The notes beneath the pieces are model-generated. The model did no database searches. It was not told where the DNA came from and worked only from the letters and a program-made list of their open reading frames with translations. A stretch of DNA of 64,000 nt from Candidatus Thiodiazotropha sp. (ex Codakia rugifera) (GTDB lineage: Bacteria; Pseudomonadota; Gammaproteobacteria; Chromatiales; Chromatiaceae), in the NCBI GenBank assembly GCA_025656675.1, contig JAHXHN010000003.1, forward strand, positions 832,433 to 896,432. Direction: 5' to 3'. Below are positions 52,519-62,417 of the stretch, in pieces. Positions within the stretch are counted from its first letter, which is position 1. Each line of letters begins with the position of its first letter. The position numbers were made by a program, and so were the translations under genes.

Positions 52519-55500
52519 ATGTCCAAACCGATCTCACACTACTTCACCGCCATCCTTCTAAGCACTCTCCTTACTCTCTTATCAGCGTGTAACTCATCCG
52601 ATAGTAATAACGATCGTACTGAAATCACTGCTGCGCAAAACGAGACACAACTGACGCAGTTCAATCAGTGTGACGAATTAAAGTCCTACTTAATCAGTAC
52701 AAGTCAAAAACAGAATGCTCTATTGGATTATACGCAGACCTTACCGGTTGAAATCCAGGATAATTTTAACAGTTCACCCTTACCCACCACGGGTAGTGAC
52801 TCAGGGCAGGCTGTATCTCCACCTGCAATCAATAGTGTAACCGGCACGAATAATCAGGTCGCTGGTGTAGATGAGGCTGATTTTGTCAAAACCAACGGTG
52901 AATATACCTATCTGCTCTCTGGTGGGTACTTCATGATACTGCAAACCTGGCCAGCGGATCAGAGCCGGGAGCTTTCGAGAACTGAGATCGATGGCACTCC
53001 CAGGGCACTGTTTTTTCATGAAGATGTCGTCTGGGTGGTGAGTGACCTGTCACAACAGAGCTACCCCCAATTCGAGGAGAGTCTATCAGCAGATTTTGCG
53101 CCCCGCGTCAACCAGATGACCAAGGTTACTCTGTTGCAGGTCACCAATCCCCAGCAACCTGCCCTGATCAGGGAGACCGTATTTGAATCGGGTTATGTCG
53201 ATGCTCGCAGAATCGATCAGCAGGTCTATCTGATCGTCAGCGCCCAACTCAATCTAAGCCCCGTACTTGACGATCCCGAGAATGTCGAGGTCGATGAGCT
53301 GTTACCCACATTGACCGATAACACGGCCCCCTCGACAAATACCGAAACCACCACCTCGGTGATCTGCGGTTGTGACGCTGTCTATCGACCCGAAGTCGCT
53401 AACGGCACTGCCACTACGACAATTCTCAGCTTCGATCTGGCAACCCCCCTTGCAGATATTTCCAGCCAAACCGTGCTGGGAAACAGCAGTATGGTGTATG
53501 CCAATCAGGAACACCTCTACATCGCCAGTATCGAGGACCAAAACTGGCTCTGGATGCCTGTGATGGATGGGGCTGAGGATCCAACGCCCTCCACCACCAT
53601 CCATAAATTCACTCTTCAATCCTCACCCCAATATGTTGCCAGCGGAAGCATCGATGGCCATCTGCTCAACCAATTCGCCATGGATGAATATGAGGGTATG
53701 CTTCGTCTGGTGACGACTGAACAGGCCTGGTGGAGTACAGCCGATCCTGAAAACCGGCTCTATGTCATGCAACAATCAGGGGACCAACTGGTTGAGCACG
53801 CACGATTGGATAGTCTAGGCAAACCTGGAGAAAGCGTCTATGCAATGCGCTTCAATCAGGACAAGGGCTACCTGGTGACCTTTGAGCAGATCGACCCTCT
53901 GATCACCCTGGATCTCAGTGACACCAAAAACCCTGTGGTCGCTGGCGAATTGGAGGTACCGGGGTTCTCCACCTATCTGCACCCCATCGAGGGAGATATG
54001 ATTCTCGCCATCGGTCAGGATACCGATAACAACGGCATCAAGCTGAGCCTGTTCGACATCAGTAACTTCTCCCAGCCGGTGCTGCTATCCGAACATCTGA
54101 TCGGTGCTGGAAGCTACAGCGAAGCCGTCTACAACCATCACGCCTTCACCTGGTTTGAGCAGGAGCAGATGTTGGCGATCCCAGTAACCCATTGGAACAG
54201 TTCGACACAAGATCCTACTTTTGATGTCGATGACATATTCAACGGACTGGAGCTGTTCAAAGTCTCTGCACAACAGGGCATAGAGCCCTATAGCGCCATT
54301 GATCACGACATCTTCTATCAAAATCAAAACAACTCGAGATGGTTCTATCCGGAGGGCATACGCAGAAGTTTCTTTGTCACCGATGAGGCTATGGACAGCT
54401 ATATCTATTCCATCAGTGATCGTGGCTTGTTGGTCAATGACCTCTCATCACCGGATATCAACCTTGCTCAAATCACATTGCCAACCAAAAGCGACAACGT
54501 CTATCTTTTCAATGAGGCGCAGCTGACACGATTCAATAGTTGTGATGAAGTGAAGTCATACCTGATCGATACAAATCAACAACAGAATCAACTTTTATCT
54601 TACGTAGGTGCCTCGTCTGGAGGTGATTTCAGCAGCGCACCTATATCAGGACCTGCTCCGCTCCCGGATTTCGACTCGGGACAGACCGATTCACAACCTT
54701 CCGTGAATAGTGTAACCGGTACGAATAATCAGGTCGCCGGTGTGGATGAAGCGGATTTCATCAAGACCAATGGTAACTTCACCTATCTGCTCTCTGGCAG
54801 TAGTTTAGTGATTTTACAAACCTGGCCGGCGGATCAGAGCCAGGAGCTTTCGAGAACGGCGATCGATGGCACACCCAGGGCGCTTTTTCTCTATGAGGAT
54901 ATCGTCTGGGTGGTGAGTGATCTGACGCAATCCAACTACTATCGATTCGCGGAGAGTCTGGCAGCGGATATCGCACCCCGTGTCTACCAGACGACCAAAG
55001 TCTCTCTGTTTCGGGTCAGCGATCCCCAGCAACCTAGCCTGATCAGGGAGAGCGTGCTTGAATCGAGCTATGTGGATGCGCGCAGAATCGGTCAGCAAGT
55101 CTACCTGATTGTCAGTGCACTCATCGACCTGAACCCTGCGCTGGATAATCCCGATACTGTCGAGGTCGATGAGCTGCTACCCATTCTGGCCGATAACACC
55201 ACCCCCTCGACCAACGCACAACCCACCACCTCGGCAATCTGCGGTTGTGGCGCGATCTATCGGCCCGAAATCCCCAACGGCACCGGTACCTTGACGATTC
55301 TCAATTTCGACCTGGGGAACCCACTGGCAGATATTTCCAGCCAGACCATTCTCGGCAACACCGGATTGGTGTATGCCAACCAGGAGAACCTCTATATCGC
55401 CAGTGTCGAGGATGATATCTGGGCCTGGTTGCCTGTTTGGCTAGGGGGGGCGGATCAGATAGTTACGACCACTATCCATAAATTCGGCCTTCAATCACCC

Positions 55501-56391
55501 CCTCAATATCTTGCCAGTGGTCGGGTCGAGGGCCATCTGCTCAATCAATTCGCCATGGATGAACACCAGGGAGTGCTGCGCCTGGTGACGACCGAGCGGA
55601 ACTGGTTGTCAGGCATCACAGAAAACCGACTCTATCTACTGGCACAGACGGGAGAGCAACTGGCAGAGCGTGCCTATTTGGATGGTCTCGGCAAACCCGG
55701 TGAAAGCGTCTATGCAGTGCGCTTCGATGAGGAGAAGGGCTATGTGGTGACCTTTCAGCGGATCGATCCCCTGATCACCCTGGATCTCAGCGATGCCAGG
55801 AATCCACTGGTTGCAGGTGAATTGGAGGTACCGGGGTTCTCCACCTATCTGCACCCCATCGAGGGGGATATGATTCTTGCCGTCGGCCGCGAAGGCAGCA
55901 GTATCAAGCTCAGCCTGTTCGATATCAGTGATTTCGCCCAACCAGCGCTGCTTTATGACCACCTGGTAGGCGCTAGCAGTCACACTGAAGCCACCTACAA
56001 CCATCACGCCTTCACCTGGTTTGAGCAGGAGAAGATGTTGGCGATCCCAGTGACGCAATGGGGTAACCCCTTTACAGGCACTACTTATGGTTTCAATGAC
56101 ATATTCAATGGGTTGGAACTGTTTAGAGTCACTGCGCAAGAAGGTATCCAATCCTATGCCGCCATCGACCATGACATCTTCTATCAGGTTCCAAACAACT
56201 CGAACTTTTACTACCCGGAGGGCATCCGCAGAAGTTTCTTTGTCGCTGACGATGCGATGAACAGTTATATCTATTCCATCAGCGGCAGGGGACTATTGGT
56301 CAACGACCTCGCCTCGCCGAATATCAACCTAGCTGAAATCGCTCTGCCTACGGATAGCGACAATGTCTATATTTCCAATGCAGTCCCATGA
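52519..56391 (+). CDS. Lipoprotein with two tandem copies of a beta-propeller domain (Beta_propel family)
   Basis: ATG 52519 follows GGAG and gives a lipoprotein signal peptide with lipobox LSAC (Cys near residue 24), so the 1290-aa protein should be membrane-anchored outside the cytoplasm. It is a head-to-tail duplication: copy 1 about residues 45-640, copy 2 about 650-1290. Both carry the family hallmark VTGTNNQVAGVDEADF(V/I)KTNG and end with GLLVND-L-SP-INLA-I-LPT-SDNVY. Only copy 1 has a signal peptide, so copy 2 is the body of a second gene fused in frame. DNA identity is high in places. Function unknown; members are archaeal and bacterial surface proteins. Confidence 0.9.
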   Translation: MSKPISHYFTAILLSTLLTLLSACNSSDSNNDRTEITAAQNETQLTQFNQCDELKSYLISTSQKQNALLDYTQTLPVEIQDNFNSSPLPTTGSDSGQAVSPPAINSVTGTNNQVAGVDEADFVKTNGEYTYLLSGGYFMILQTWPADQSRELSRTEIDGTPRALFFHEDVVWVVSDLSQQSYPQFEESLSADFAPRVNQMTKVTLLQVTNPQQPALIRETVFESGYVDARRIDQQVYLIVSAQLNLSPVLDDPENVEVDELLPTLTDNTAPSTNTETTTSVICGCDAVYRPEVANGTATTTILSFDLATPLADISSQTVLGNSSMVYANQEHLYIASIEDQNWLWMPVMDGAEDPTPSTTIHKFTLQSSPQYVASGSIDGHLLNQFAMDEYEGMLRLVTTEQAWWSTADPENRLYVMQQSGDQLVEHARLDSLGKPGESVYAMRFNQDKGYLVTFEQIDPLITLDLSDTKNPVVAGELEVPGFSTYLHPIEGDMILAIGQDTDNNGIKLSLFDISNFSQPVLLSEHLIGAGSYSEAVYNHHAFTWFEQEQMLAIPVTHWNSSTQDPTFDVDDIFNGLELFKVSAQQGIEPYSAIDHDIFYQNQNNSRWFYPEGIRRSFFVTDEAMDSYIYSISDRGLLVNDLSSPDINLAQITLPTKSDNVYLFNEAQLTRFNSCDEVKSYLIDTNQQQNQLLSYVGASSGGDFSSAPISGPAPLPDFDSGQTDSQPSVNSVTGTNNQVAGVDEADFIKTNGNFTYLLSGSSLVILQTWPADQSQELSRTAIDGTPRALFLYEDIVWVVSDLTQSNYYRFAESLAADIAPRVYQTTKVSLFRVSDPQQPSLIRESVLESSYVDARRIGQQVYLIVSALIDLNPALDNPDTVEVDELLPILADNTTPSTNAQPTTSAICGCGAIYRPEIPNGTGTLTILNFDLGNPLADISSQTILGNTGLVYANQENLYIASVEDDIWAWLPVWLGGADQIVTTTIHKFGLQSPPQYLASGRVEGHLLNQFAMDEHQGVLRLVTTERNWLSGITENRLYLLAQTGEQLAERAYLDGLGKPGESVYAVRFDEEKGYVVTFQRIDPLITLDLSDARNPLVAGELEVPGFSTYLHPIEGDMILAVGREGSSIKLSLFDISDFAQPALLYDHLVGASSHTEATYNHHAFTWFEQEKMLAIPVTQWGNPFTGTTYGFNDIFNGLELFRVTAQEGIQSYAAIDHDIFYQVPNNSNFYYPEGIRRSFFVADDAMNSYIYSISGRGLLVNDLASPNINLAEIALPTDSDNVYISNAVP

Positions 56392-56409
56392 TTCAAGCCA
56401 GCATTCCTC

Positions 56410-56667
56410 ATGCGTATCACTTTACTACGACATGGAAAAGCAGCGTTTGAAATAAAAGGGAGTATTCAAACGAAGAACTTGGGTGAGATTGCCAAGTCAT
56501 ACGGCTTGTCAGGAATTGTAGATGTTCCTCCAAGAGAAACAGCCGCAGCACTCCAGAGAAGCAACCTGGTCATCTGTAGCCACCTCGAACGTCGTAACTT
56601 AAGGTCATTGAAACATTTGCATTCATTTGCGGCCTATTCATGTGTTTTCTGTCACCCACTTGATTAG
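56410..56667 (+). pseudogene. Truncated histidine-phosphatase (phosphoglycerate mutase family) gene
   Basis: MRITLLRHGKAAFEIKG carries the RHG phosphohistidine motif, and ...IVDVPPRETAAALQRSNLVICSHLERRNLRSLK follows the family pattern. After about residue 68 the sequence stops resembling the family and ends at residue 85, with none of the second half and its catalytic His. Family members are about 160-200 aa. It starts 19 bp after the propeller gene. Confidence 0.65.
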
Positions 56668-56779
56668 GGGAAGAGCCGTTTTATAAGTCGCAAGAATTGG
56701 ATACACTGGTCACCTGAATATAGCTAATGGAATAAGTCACACTGTCAATAGTAGTTTGGCAGTACAAATGGAGTTGATC

Positions 56780-57256
56780 ATGAGTGATGCGAATACTTTT
56801 TTAAGGACTTTGATGAAGCGACATATTTAAAACTGAATCCCGATGTTTCTGAAGCCGTAAGAAATCGCTCCTTCACTTCTGGACTAGAGCACTGCATCTC
56901 ATATGGACTCCATGAAGATCGCCCGGGCATACCACAATCGATAAAGGACCATATGCTCTATAGCCCGACAGAATCGCCCCCCCGAACATCTACGCAAAAG
57001 AGTTCATGGCGATGAGTTATTCAACAAAGCAGCTGAAAAATATAAAAGTCAACTACGTGAAGATGGTTTCTTTTATTCGGTTGGAACTGGGACAGAAGGC
57101 CTGCCGGATTTTTACCAAACCACCTACCATACAGATGCTTATATCCAGGAGCATTGGAGTAAATATTTTGAAGTTAAAAGAATCCTGAAAAAAGGGATAA
57201 TGAGTCACCAGGACTTGGTTATCTGTAAAAAATCGCTAAGACATAGTAGATTTTAA
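56780..57256 (+). pseudogene. Broken SAM-dependent methyltransferase gene with internal deletion
   Basis: The N-terminal remnant from ATG 56780 shifts frame in a T-run near 56800 and then reads FDEATYLKLNPDVSEAV...SGLEHCISYGLHEDRPG. A second shift occurs near the C-run at about 56973, and the frame 57005-57256 reads HGDELFNKAAEKY...GFFYSVGTGTEGLPDFYQTTYHT...HQDLVICKK. This ending is typical of a class I methyltransferase fused to a YL-NPDV-type module. The central SAM-binding domain is missing, so the gene is dead. Confidence 0.7.
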
Positions 57257-57273
57257 GATTGACGACTAACTGC

Positions 57274-57297
57274 GCTGGAGTCATAACTGACTCCAGC
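57274..57297. terminator. Perfect 10-bp hairpin between converging genes
   Basis: GCTGGAGTCA and TGACTCCAGC flank a TAAC loop, without a strong T-tract on either side. It lies 35 bp beyond the stop of the isomerase gene (minus strand). Confidence 0.55.
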
Positions 57298-57331
57298 TCC
57301 AGCTATTCCATGAAAAAGCAGGCCAGTATAA

Positions 57332-58771
57332 CTACTCCACAAGTGCACGCATTTCATCAAGAATCATGCGAGCACGTTCCGGGTTAGCCTCCATCTCCTT
57401 GCTCTTTGCGGCAATCCACTGTGCCTCTTGTTGCATTATTCGATTCAGGTTGTCTTGATAAACAACAACCGGATACTCCTGTTTACGAAGCCCTACCAGA
57501 TACTCGTTGAGTCGCTCCTTGAGAAACAGCCGACGGGTCTGTGACTGAGTCTCATCATCTTTGATATCGGTATACCTGGAGGCTCTCTGATCCGTCACCA
57601 GAATGATATGCCAACCGGCAGGCGTTTCCACAGGATCACTTAGTTCACCCATTTCGAGGGCAAAAGCCAGTTCGTCCAGTGCCGGAAATCCGGTGCCTTC
57701 TTCGACCCAGCCAAAATCGCCCAGGGTCTGCTTCGCTCGTGGATCGATGGAGTGGTTGATAGCGGCCTGGTAGATGGTAAGCTCACCCTTCTTTATTTTC
57801 TCCAAGATCATCTGAGCTGTCTTCTCATCCTTTAGTACCACCATCTGCAACTTACGGTGTTCATTGAAAGCAATCTGCTTTCGATGTTTTTTATAGTAGT
57901 CCCGTAACGCTTGCTCTGTAGGCTCCATCCCACGGATCAGTTCACTACGATGCAGATTAACCAGACGGGTATGATTGAACTCCTCCAGTGCAGATTGATA
58001 ACTCCGCTCCCGATCCAAACCGACCTCATGTCCCTTTTTAGCCAGCAGGTTATTGTCTATCAACTGATTCAGCGTTTTTAAGCGCCTCTCTAAATTGATG
58101 GAATTATTGAGAGTGGAAAGATACTGTTTACTCTCTCCCCAAGTCATCTTTACGCCATCAAATTCTGCAATTATCTGATCATCACTACGCAGATTGTCAT
58201 CTTCTATCTGAAGATGATCGGAATGGATTTTGACATGCATACCTGCGCGTATGTGCTCACGAAACCCTGCTTTATGTTTGATGTATTTCGCTTTTCTTAT
58301 CTTTGCTTCGACAACCGGACGCATATTTTCATCCAGCTCTGTGCCTTTGGCAAAGTGTTTTTCGACATAGTCGGCCATCTCCTTTTCACTGACACTGTTA
58401 GCTGTTTTCAGATAGTGCTTGCGATAAAGACCTGCCAGTGTACCGTTTGCATAGTCCTGCATCTCCTGTTTGAACTGAGGATCAGTCTGCATCCCTTTCT
58501 TAACAGCATCCAGATAGAGCAGGTTCACACTGATCGCCTTATCCAGAAGGGTCAGCATTACCGTTCGACGTTCAGGCGTCCCCAATGCGGGTGTGGAGAG
58601 ACCCACAACGGCCGTACTGTTCAGTTGAGTGTTGAGTTGTGGGAACGTGATTTCCCTATCCCCTACCGTTGCCAGAATATCATTCGGTGTTTCACTAACC
58701 GATTGTTGTGCATCACACCACGCGGAAGTAGCGAGAAAGCACCCAGCCACCAGTGTCAATGTTTTTTTCAT
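57332..58771 (-). CDS. Exported parvulin-type peptidyl-prolyl isomerase
   Basis: ATG 58771 is chosen: GGAGG just upstream and a signal peptide directly after (KKTLTLVAGCFLATSAWC). The 479-aa protein has a long N-terminal chaperone-like helical part (SurA/PrsA-like, about 30-290) and a rotamase domain (about 300-400, RKLQMVVLKDEK, ALDELAFALEMGELSDPVETPAGWHIILV), then a charged helical tail. The Cys near the end of the signal could be a lipobox (TSAWC is atypical), so anchoring is uncertain. Upstream of it, on the same strand, lies the nine-heme cytochrome gene (start of isomerase 227 bp from the cytochrome stop), suggesting a folding helper for that protein. Confidence 0.88.
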   Translation of the reverse strand: MKKTLTLVAGCFLATSAWCDAQQSVSETPNDILATVGDREITFPQLNTQLNSTAVVGLSTPALGTPERRTVMLTLLDKAISVNLLYLDAVKKGMQTDPQFKQEMQDYANGTLAGLYRKHYLKTANSVSEKEMADYVEKHFAKGTELDENMRPVVEAKIRKAKYIKHKAGFREHIRAGMHVKIHSDHLQIEDDNLRSDDQIIAEFDGVKMTWGESKQYLSTLNNSINLERRLKTLNQLIDNNLLAKKGHEVGLDRERSYQSALEEFNHTRLVNLHRSELIRGMEPTEQALRDYYKKHRKQIAFNEHRKLQMVVLKDEKTAQMILEKIKKGELTIYQAAINHSIDPRAKQTLGDFGWVEEGTGFPALDELAFALEMGELSDPVETPAGWHIILVTDQRASRYTDIKDDETQSQTRRLFLKERLNEYLVGLRKQEYPVVVYQDNLNRIMQQEAQWIAAKSKEMEANPERARMILDEMRALVE

Positions 58772-58913
58772 TTCGCCTCCACCTACCCTGTAATTCATCA
58801 TAGCGCTGCCTGGCATGAGATGAGGGCAGAACGCCATAGGGTAATTTTTATCATTAAGAAAGATAGAGTTGTAAGTTTCAACTCACCCTATAAAACAGTT
58901 TCAGTGACGAACC

Positions 58914-58946
58914 AAAAGGGAGGAGAAACTGAGTGCTTCCCCTCCC
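58914..58946 (-). terminator. Terminator after the second nine-heme cytochrome gene
   Basis: Minus strand: GGGAGGGGAA, loop, TTTCTCCTCCC then TTTT. A second structured palindrome (GCCGATCGGC within ATCCTTG/CAAGGAT arms) lies at about 58960-58990, just past the stop codon. Confidence 0.65.
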
Positions 58947-58997
58947 AAACATGGTTATCCTTGCCGGCCGATCGGCAGACAAGGATGGTTCCGTCAA

Positions 58998-61900
58998 TTA
59001 CCAGCCACAGGTTGTGCCAGTCACTTCTCTGGAGACATCCTCCCAGACCGACTCAGATACACGACCTTCAGCAAGATGGAGCTTCCACTCTTCCCCATCT
59101 CCACCACTACAGGCCACCTCTTGCCATTCATCATCATGGCAACCCTGGCAAACCGAGTTACGCGGATCGTCCGTACCGGACACAGCCCCCATGGTCAGAA
59201 TTTCCACCTGATCCATGGTCTTGCGGGATACCCGCCCCTTCATGGCATGCTCCAACCACTCACCTTCTGATGCACTGACCTCATTATTCTCATTCTCATG
59301 ACAGCTGACACAGAAGTCCTGGCGTGGATCGTGTTCATCCGTAAAGGTATGTGCCCAACTGACTGCCGCATCGAAATCGGTCGCAATGGGGGTACCGTCG
59401 AAGTGCAGGCCATCACCCTTATCGCAATTACCGCGATCTTCACCCGGTTCGCAGACTCGAGCTGGGATCTGAGCATCCGAGTTGTTCGCCAAAGTCTTGT
59501 ACATATGGCAGGAACCACACTTCAACGGACCATGACTGTCGTCACTGTTGAGATAGGCTGCCTGGGCATAGGATGTGGCATCCACCCCATCTACACCGGG
59601 ACCCTGTTCGAGATGAGGTGCTACCGGATAGAGACCATGAATCGATTCATGACAGCCTTGGCATGTGATGTCACGATGCCCCCGTGAGTAACGCATAAGG
59701 CTTGCTTTACGCGGATAGTTGAACGGTGGATAGTTATTGATATGGCCGCTCTGTTCTACATAAGGCGCGGTATGACAGTCTGCACAATGGGGTTCACCGG
59801 CCGCCAGCCAATGATCACGACCATCGGTTGCTGCTGAGAAAGGCACGGCAGCTGCCATCGATCCATTAAGGGTCGCCTGTGCAGCTGTCACACAGTCATC
59901 GGTGGTACAGAAATCCAGGATGCTGACACTGAAGTCTCCATCACCATCGAAACTGCCACAGATCTGAAAATCTGCATTACCGTCACCGTTACAGTCCGGA
60001 CCAGGTGCCGCAGCACCCGAGGTACAGGCATCAACACTACCGGCCACCTCAATGGTTGCAAGTTTGGCATCGTGAGCAGGATCGTTACTGCCACCTAAAA
60101 AGTCACAGAGTCCCGGATCGCGTCGCCATACCGCCATGGTTTGCTCATTGGTACGGATGGCGCCATCGGCTGGGAAAACGTTTGGATCCCGTGGATCGAG
60201 CCAATCGAGTGCCTGTTGCCTGTCGACACCCACCGCACTGGCGATATCATCCAACGATGCCAGGGCACGGATATTGGTGGCGCCTGGACCCGGTATATCA
60301 TGAACCAGATCTTCCATGTTCTCAATCTTCCAGATCTCCTGGCTCAACTGATTGTGGCAATTGGTACACCAGATACCACGGTCATCCCTGTCACCTCCAG
60401 GCAGACCGGCCTGATTGCGGGAGACATTATCGCGCAACCATTCTCCGATGGCGGTCAAATGCTCAGGGGTACCTGCACCATCGATATCCTTGAACGGATT
60501 CGAATGCACGTCACGGCCGACAAAACATCCACCTGCACCCAGTCGGTTATCGGTACTGGCGTAAAAGTTATCACCTGTCTCGGTGATCGGATAACCTGCC
60601 ATGTCACCATTGGAACGATGTGCCGGATGACAACCCTGGCAACCACCGAAACGACCGAGGCTGTCGCTGAAGGCGATCGGACCACCCTCACCAACACCAC
60701 GATGAGTCTGATGGATCGCTTCGGACATCGGCAGGATGACCTTGTCGTTGCCATCATCGTCAGTAAATGATGCAGACTTGACCTGGGCAATGACGTTATC
60801 CGCATGGCAACGCTGACAGAGTACGGTTGTTTCACCAATGCGGGTACTCTGGGCAAAGATGGGTCGACCGTTTTCTGCCGACAGATTCGCCGCTAATGCA
60901 TCGCAATCTGCAGGAGTGGCACAGGCCGGATAGTTGTCGAGGAAACCGGTACCATGCTCCCGATCATGCAGGCCGAGAATACTGATGGCGGCACTCTTCA
61001 AACGGGGATACCAGTCAGAATCCCCAGGACCGATACCGTAATAACTCATCCAGAAGTTATACTCCTGCTGAACCTTCGACCAGACCTCATCACCTGTCTT
61101 ATGGGGTGAATTGGTGGTATCCACTTCTGAGTGACAACGTTCGCAGTTGGGGATATCGATTGGAGCAGTACCAAAACCCTCCACCGGATTTCCGTTCTGC
61201 AATACGACATCACCCATACCGCCGTAGGCATTTTCATCATAGTGACGCAGGCGTGCCTTCATGGCCACGAACGGGCGTACCGAATCCTCAAACATCGCAC
61301 CTGGATCGGCAAAGAAATTGATAGAATCCTCAAATGGAGTCAAGGGTAAACCCAGAGCCTCCCAGATTCGCGGTGATGTCAAGGTGATTGGCAGATTTTC
61401 CAACACCTTCATACGTGTGTAGACAACGGTGCCGTGTTCACCAGAGAAGGTCAGCACATTGCCGTTGGAGGCGCCACCACAGTCGTTGGGTTCAACAGGA
61501 TTGCTCGGTACACCATCAGGATGACTGACAGGTCCCATCGGATGCAGACCCGCACCGCAATCGGCAGGATATTCGATATCCCCTGCCACACCGAGTCGAA
61601 TTTTATCGCTTTCAGCAGTTGAATTGTTAGGATTGGAACCTTCGAGATCAGCAAAGATATAGAGGTGATTCCATACCGCATTCCAGTAGTTGTCTGTCGG
61701 ATCATTGAAATCACCGTCACCCAACATCGCACCCGTGACACCGTTCCAGGTCGGATTACCATCAGTACCGGAGGTCTTGAGGGAACCATCAGCATTCTTC
61801 ACCGCTGAGTCGGCAATGGTATTCCACATCAGCAGGGAGTTGCCCTCAGTCGCACTGATCAGGGTCGAGGTTTGTGGAACAACATTAGGACGTGTTTCAC

Positions 61901-62417
61901 GGGGTTGTGCATCATGCCAATACTCAAGCACGTATTTTTGAAAGTTCCCGTTCTCATCAAGATCGGGATCTCTAAGCACAGTCTGACGTCCGAGTGCATC
62001 GAGTCCCTCAATGGGATCGCCCTCCAAAAGACGCGCAAAGGCGGACTGACCCTCATCACTCTGCTGTGTCTTAACCACTTGGGCAAGAATCGAGTTATAG
62101 GGGGGAAGTACACAGCAATATGCGAACTCAAAGCCGGTACAGTGCATACCGAGTTCGTAGTTCATCATAATATTGAAGCTATTTTTGGGCAGATTGAAAT
62201 CGCTGTTAGATGAGCCATCACCCTGATCATCATGATTATCTCCATGATCATCATGATTGTCTTCGTGATCTTCATGTTTGTCTTCGTGATGATCATGTCT
62301 GTCTTCATCACGGTCTGCCCAAGCACCTCCCACTGTCATAAACATCGCAAAAATGAAAATAGTAGTGAGTGTTGCCAATCGTTTAAATTTTATTTTTGGT
62401 GGGTGATATAGCTTCAT
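58998..62417 (-). CDS. Exported multiheme c-type cytochrome with His/Asp-rich N-terminus (nine CxxCH)
   Basis: ATG 62417 is chosen for its GGAGGAGACGGGGA leader and the signal peptide that follows (FKRLATLTTIFIFAMFMTVGGAWA); the frame is open further upstream without signal. The 1139-aa protein has an unusual stretch of about 34 residues of alternating His, Asp and Glu right after the signal, then NYELGMHCTGFEFAYCCVLPPYN, the domain shared with the cytochrome at 41697. Nine CxxCH motifs are visible (CERCH, CQRCH, CQGCH, CTNCH, CADCH, CQGCH, CGSCH, CVSCH, CQGCH). There are no PKD domains. The acidic/His tract may bind metal ions; this is inference. A PmrA-type box lies 337 bp upstream. Confidence 0.93.
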   Translation of the reverse strand: MKLYHPPKIKFKRLATLTTIFIFAMFMTVGGAWADRDEDRHDHHEDKHEDHEDNHDDHGDNHDDQGDGSSNSDFNLPKNSFNIMMNYELGMHCTGFEFAYCCVLPPYNSILAQVVKTQQSDEGQSAFARLLEGDPIEGLDALGRQTVLRDPDLDENGNFQKYVLEYWHDAQPRETRPNVVPQTSTLISATEGNSLLMWNTIADSAVKNADGSLKTSGTDGNPTWNGVTGAMLGDGDFNDPTDNYWNAVWNHLYIFADLEGSNPNNSTAESDKIRLGVAGDIEYPADCGAGLHPMGPVSHPDGVPSNPVEPNDCGGASNGNVLTFSGEHGTVVYTRMKVLENLPITLTSPRIWEALGLPLTPFEDSINFFADPGAMFEDSVRPFVAMKARLRHYDENAYGGMGDVVLQNGNPVEGFGTAPIDIPNCERCHSEVDTTNSPHKTGDEVWSKVQQEYNFWMSYYGIGPGDSDWYPRLKSAAISILGLHDREHGTGFLDNYPACATPADCDALAANLSAENGRPIFAQSTRIGETTVLCQRCHADNVIAQVKSASFTDDDGNDKVILPMSEAIHQTHRGVGEGGPIAFSDSLGRFGGCQGCHPAHRSNGDMAGYPITETGDNFYASTDNRLGAGGCFVGRDVHSNPFKDIDGAGTPEHLTAIGEWLRDNVSRNQAGLPGGDRDDRGIWCTNCHNQLSQEIWKIENMEDLVHDIPGPGATNIRALASLDDIASAVGVDRQQALDWLDPRDPNVFPADGAIRTNEQTMAVWRRDPGLCDFLGGSNDPAHDAKLATIEVAGSVDACTSGAAAPGPDCNGDGNADFQICGSFDGDGDFSVSILDFCTTDDCVTAAQATLNGSMAAAVPFSAATDGRDHWLAAGEPHCADCHTAPYVEQSGHINNYPPFNYPRKASLMRYSRGHRDITCQGCHESIHGLYPVAPHLEQGPGVDGVDATSYAQAAYLNSDDSHGPLKCGSCHMYKTLANNSDAQIPARVCEPGEDRGNCDKGDGLHFDGTPIATDFDAAVSWAHTFTDEHDPRQDFCVSCHENENNEVSASEGEWLEHAMKGRVSRKTMDQVEILTMGAVSGTDDPRNSVCQGCHDDEWQEVACSGGDGEEWKLHLAEGRVSESVWEDVSREVTGTTCGW
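62227..62335 (-). repeat. Low-complexity tract coding for the His/Asp/Glu stretch
   Basis: Imperfect CATGATCATCATGATT/CTTCGTGATCTTCATG repeats within the cytochrome gene. The period is that of D-H-E-D codons, not a CRISPR. Confidence 0.75.

Noticed and set aside
58214..59278. 354-codon + strand frame
   Set aside because: It runs antisense across the isomerase gene and the 3' end of the second cytochrome gene; composition is that of a shadow frame.
62227..62335. CRISPR-like repeat
   Set aside because: Repeats are in frame and code for the His/Asp/Glu tract; no spacers.
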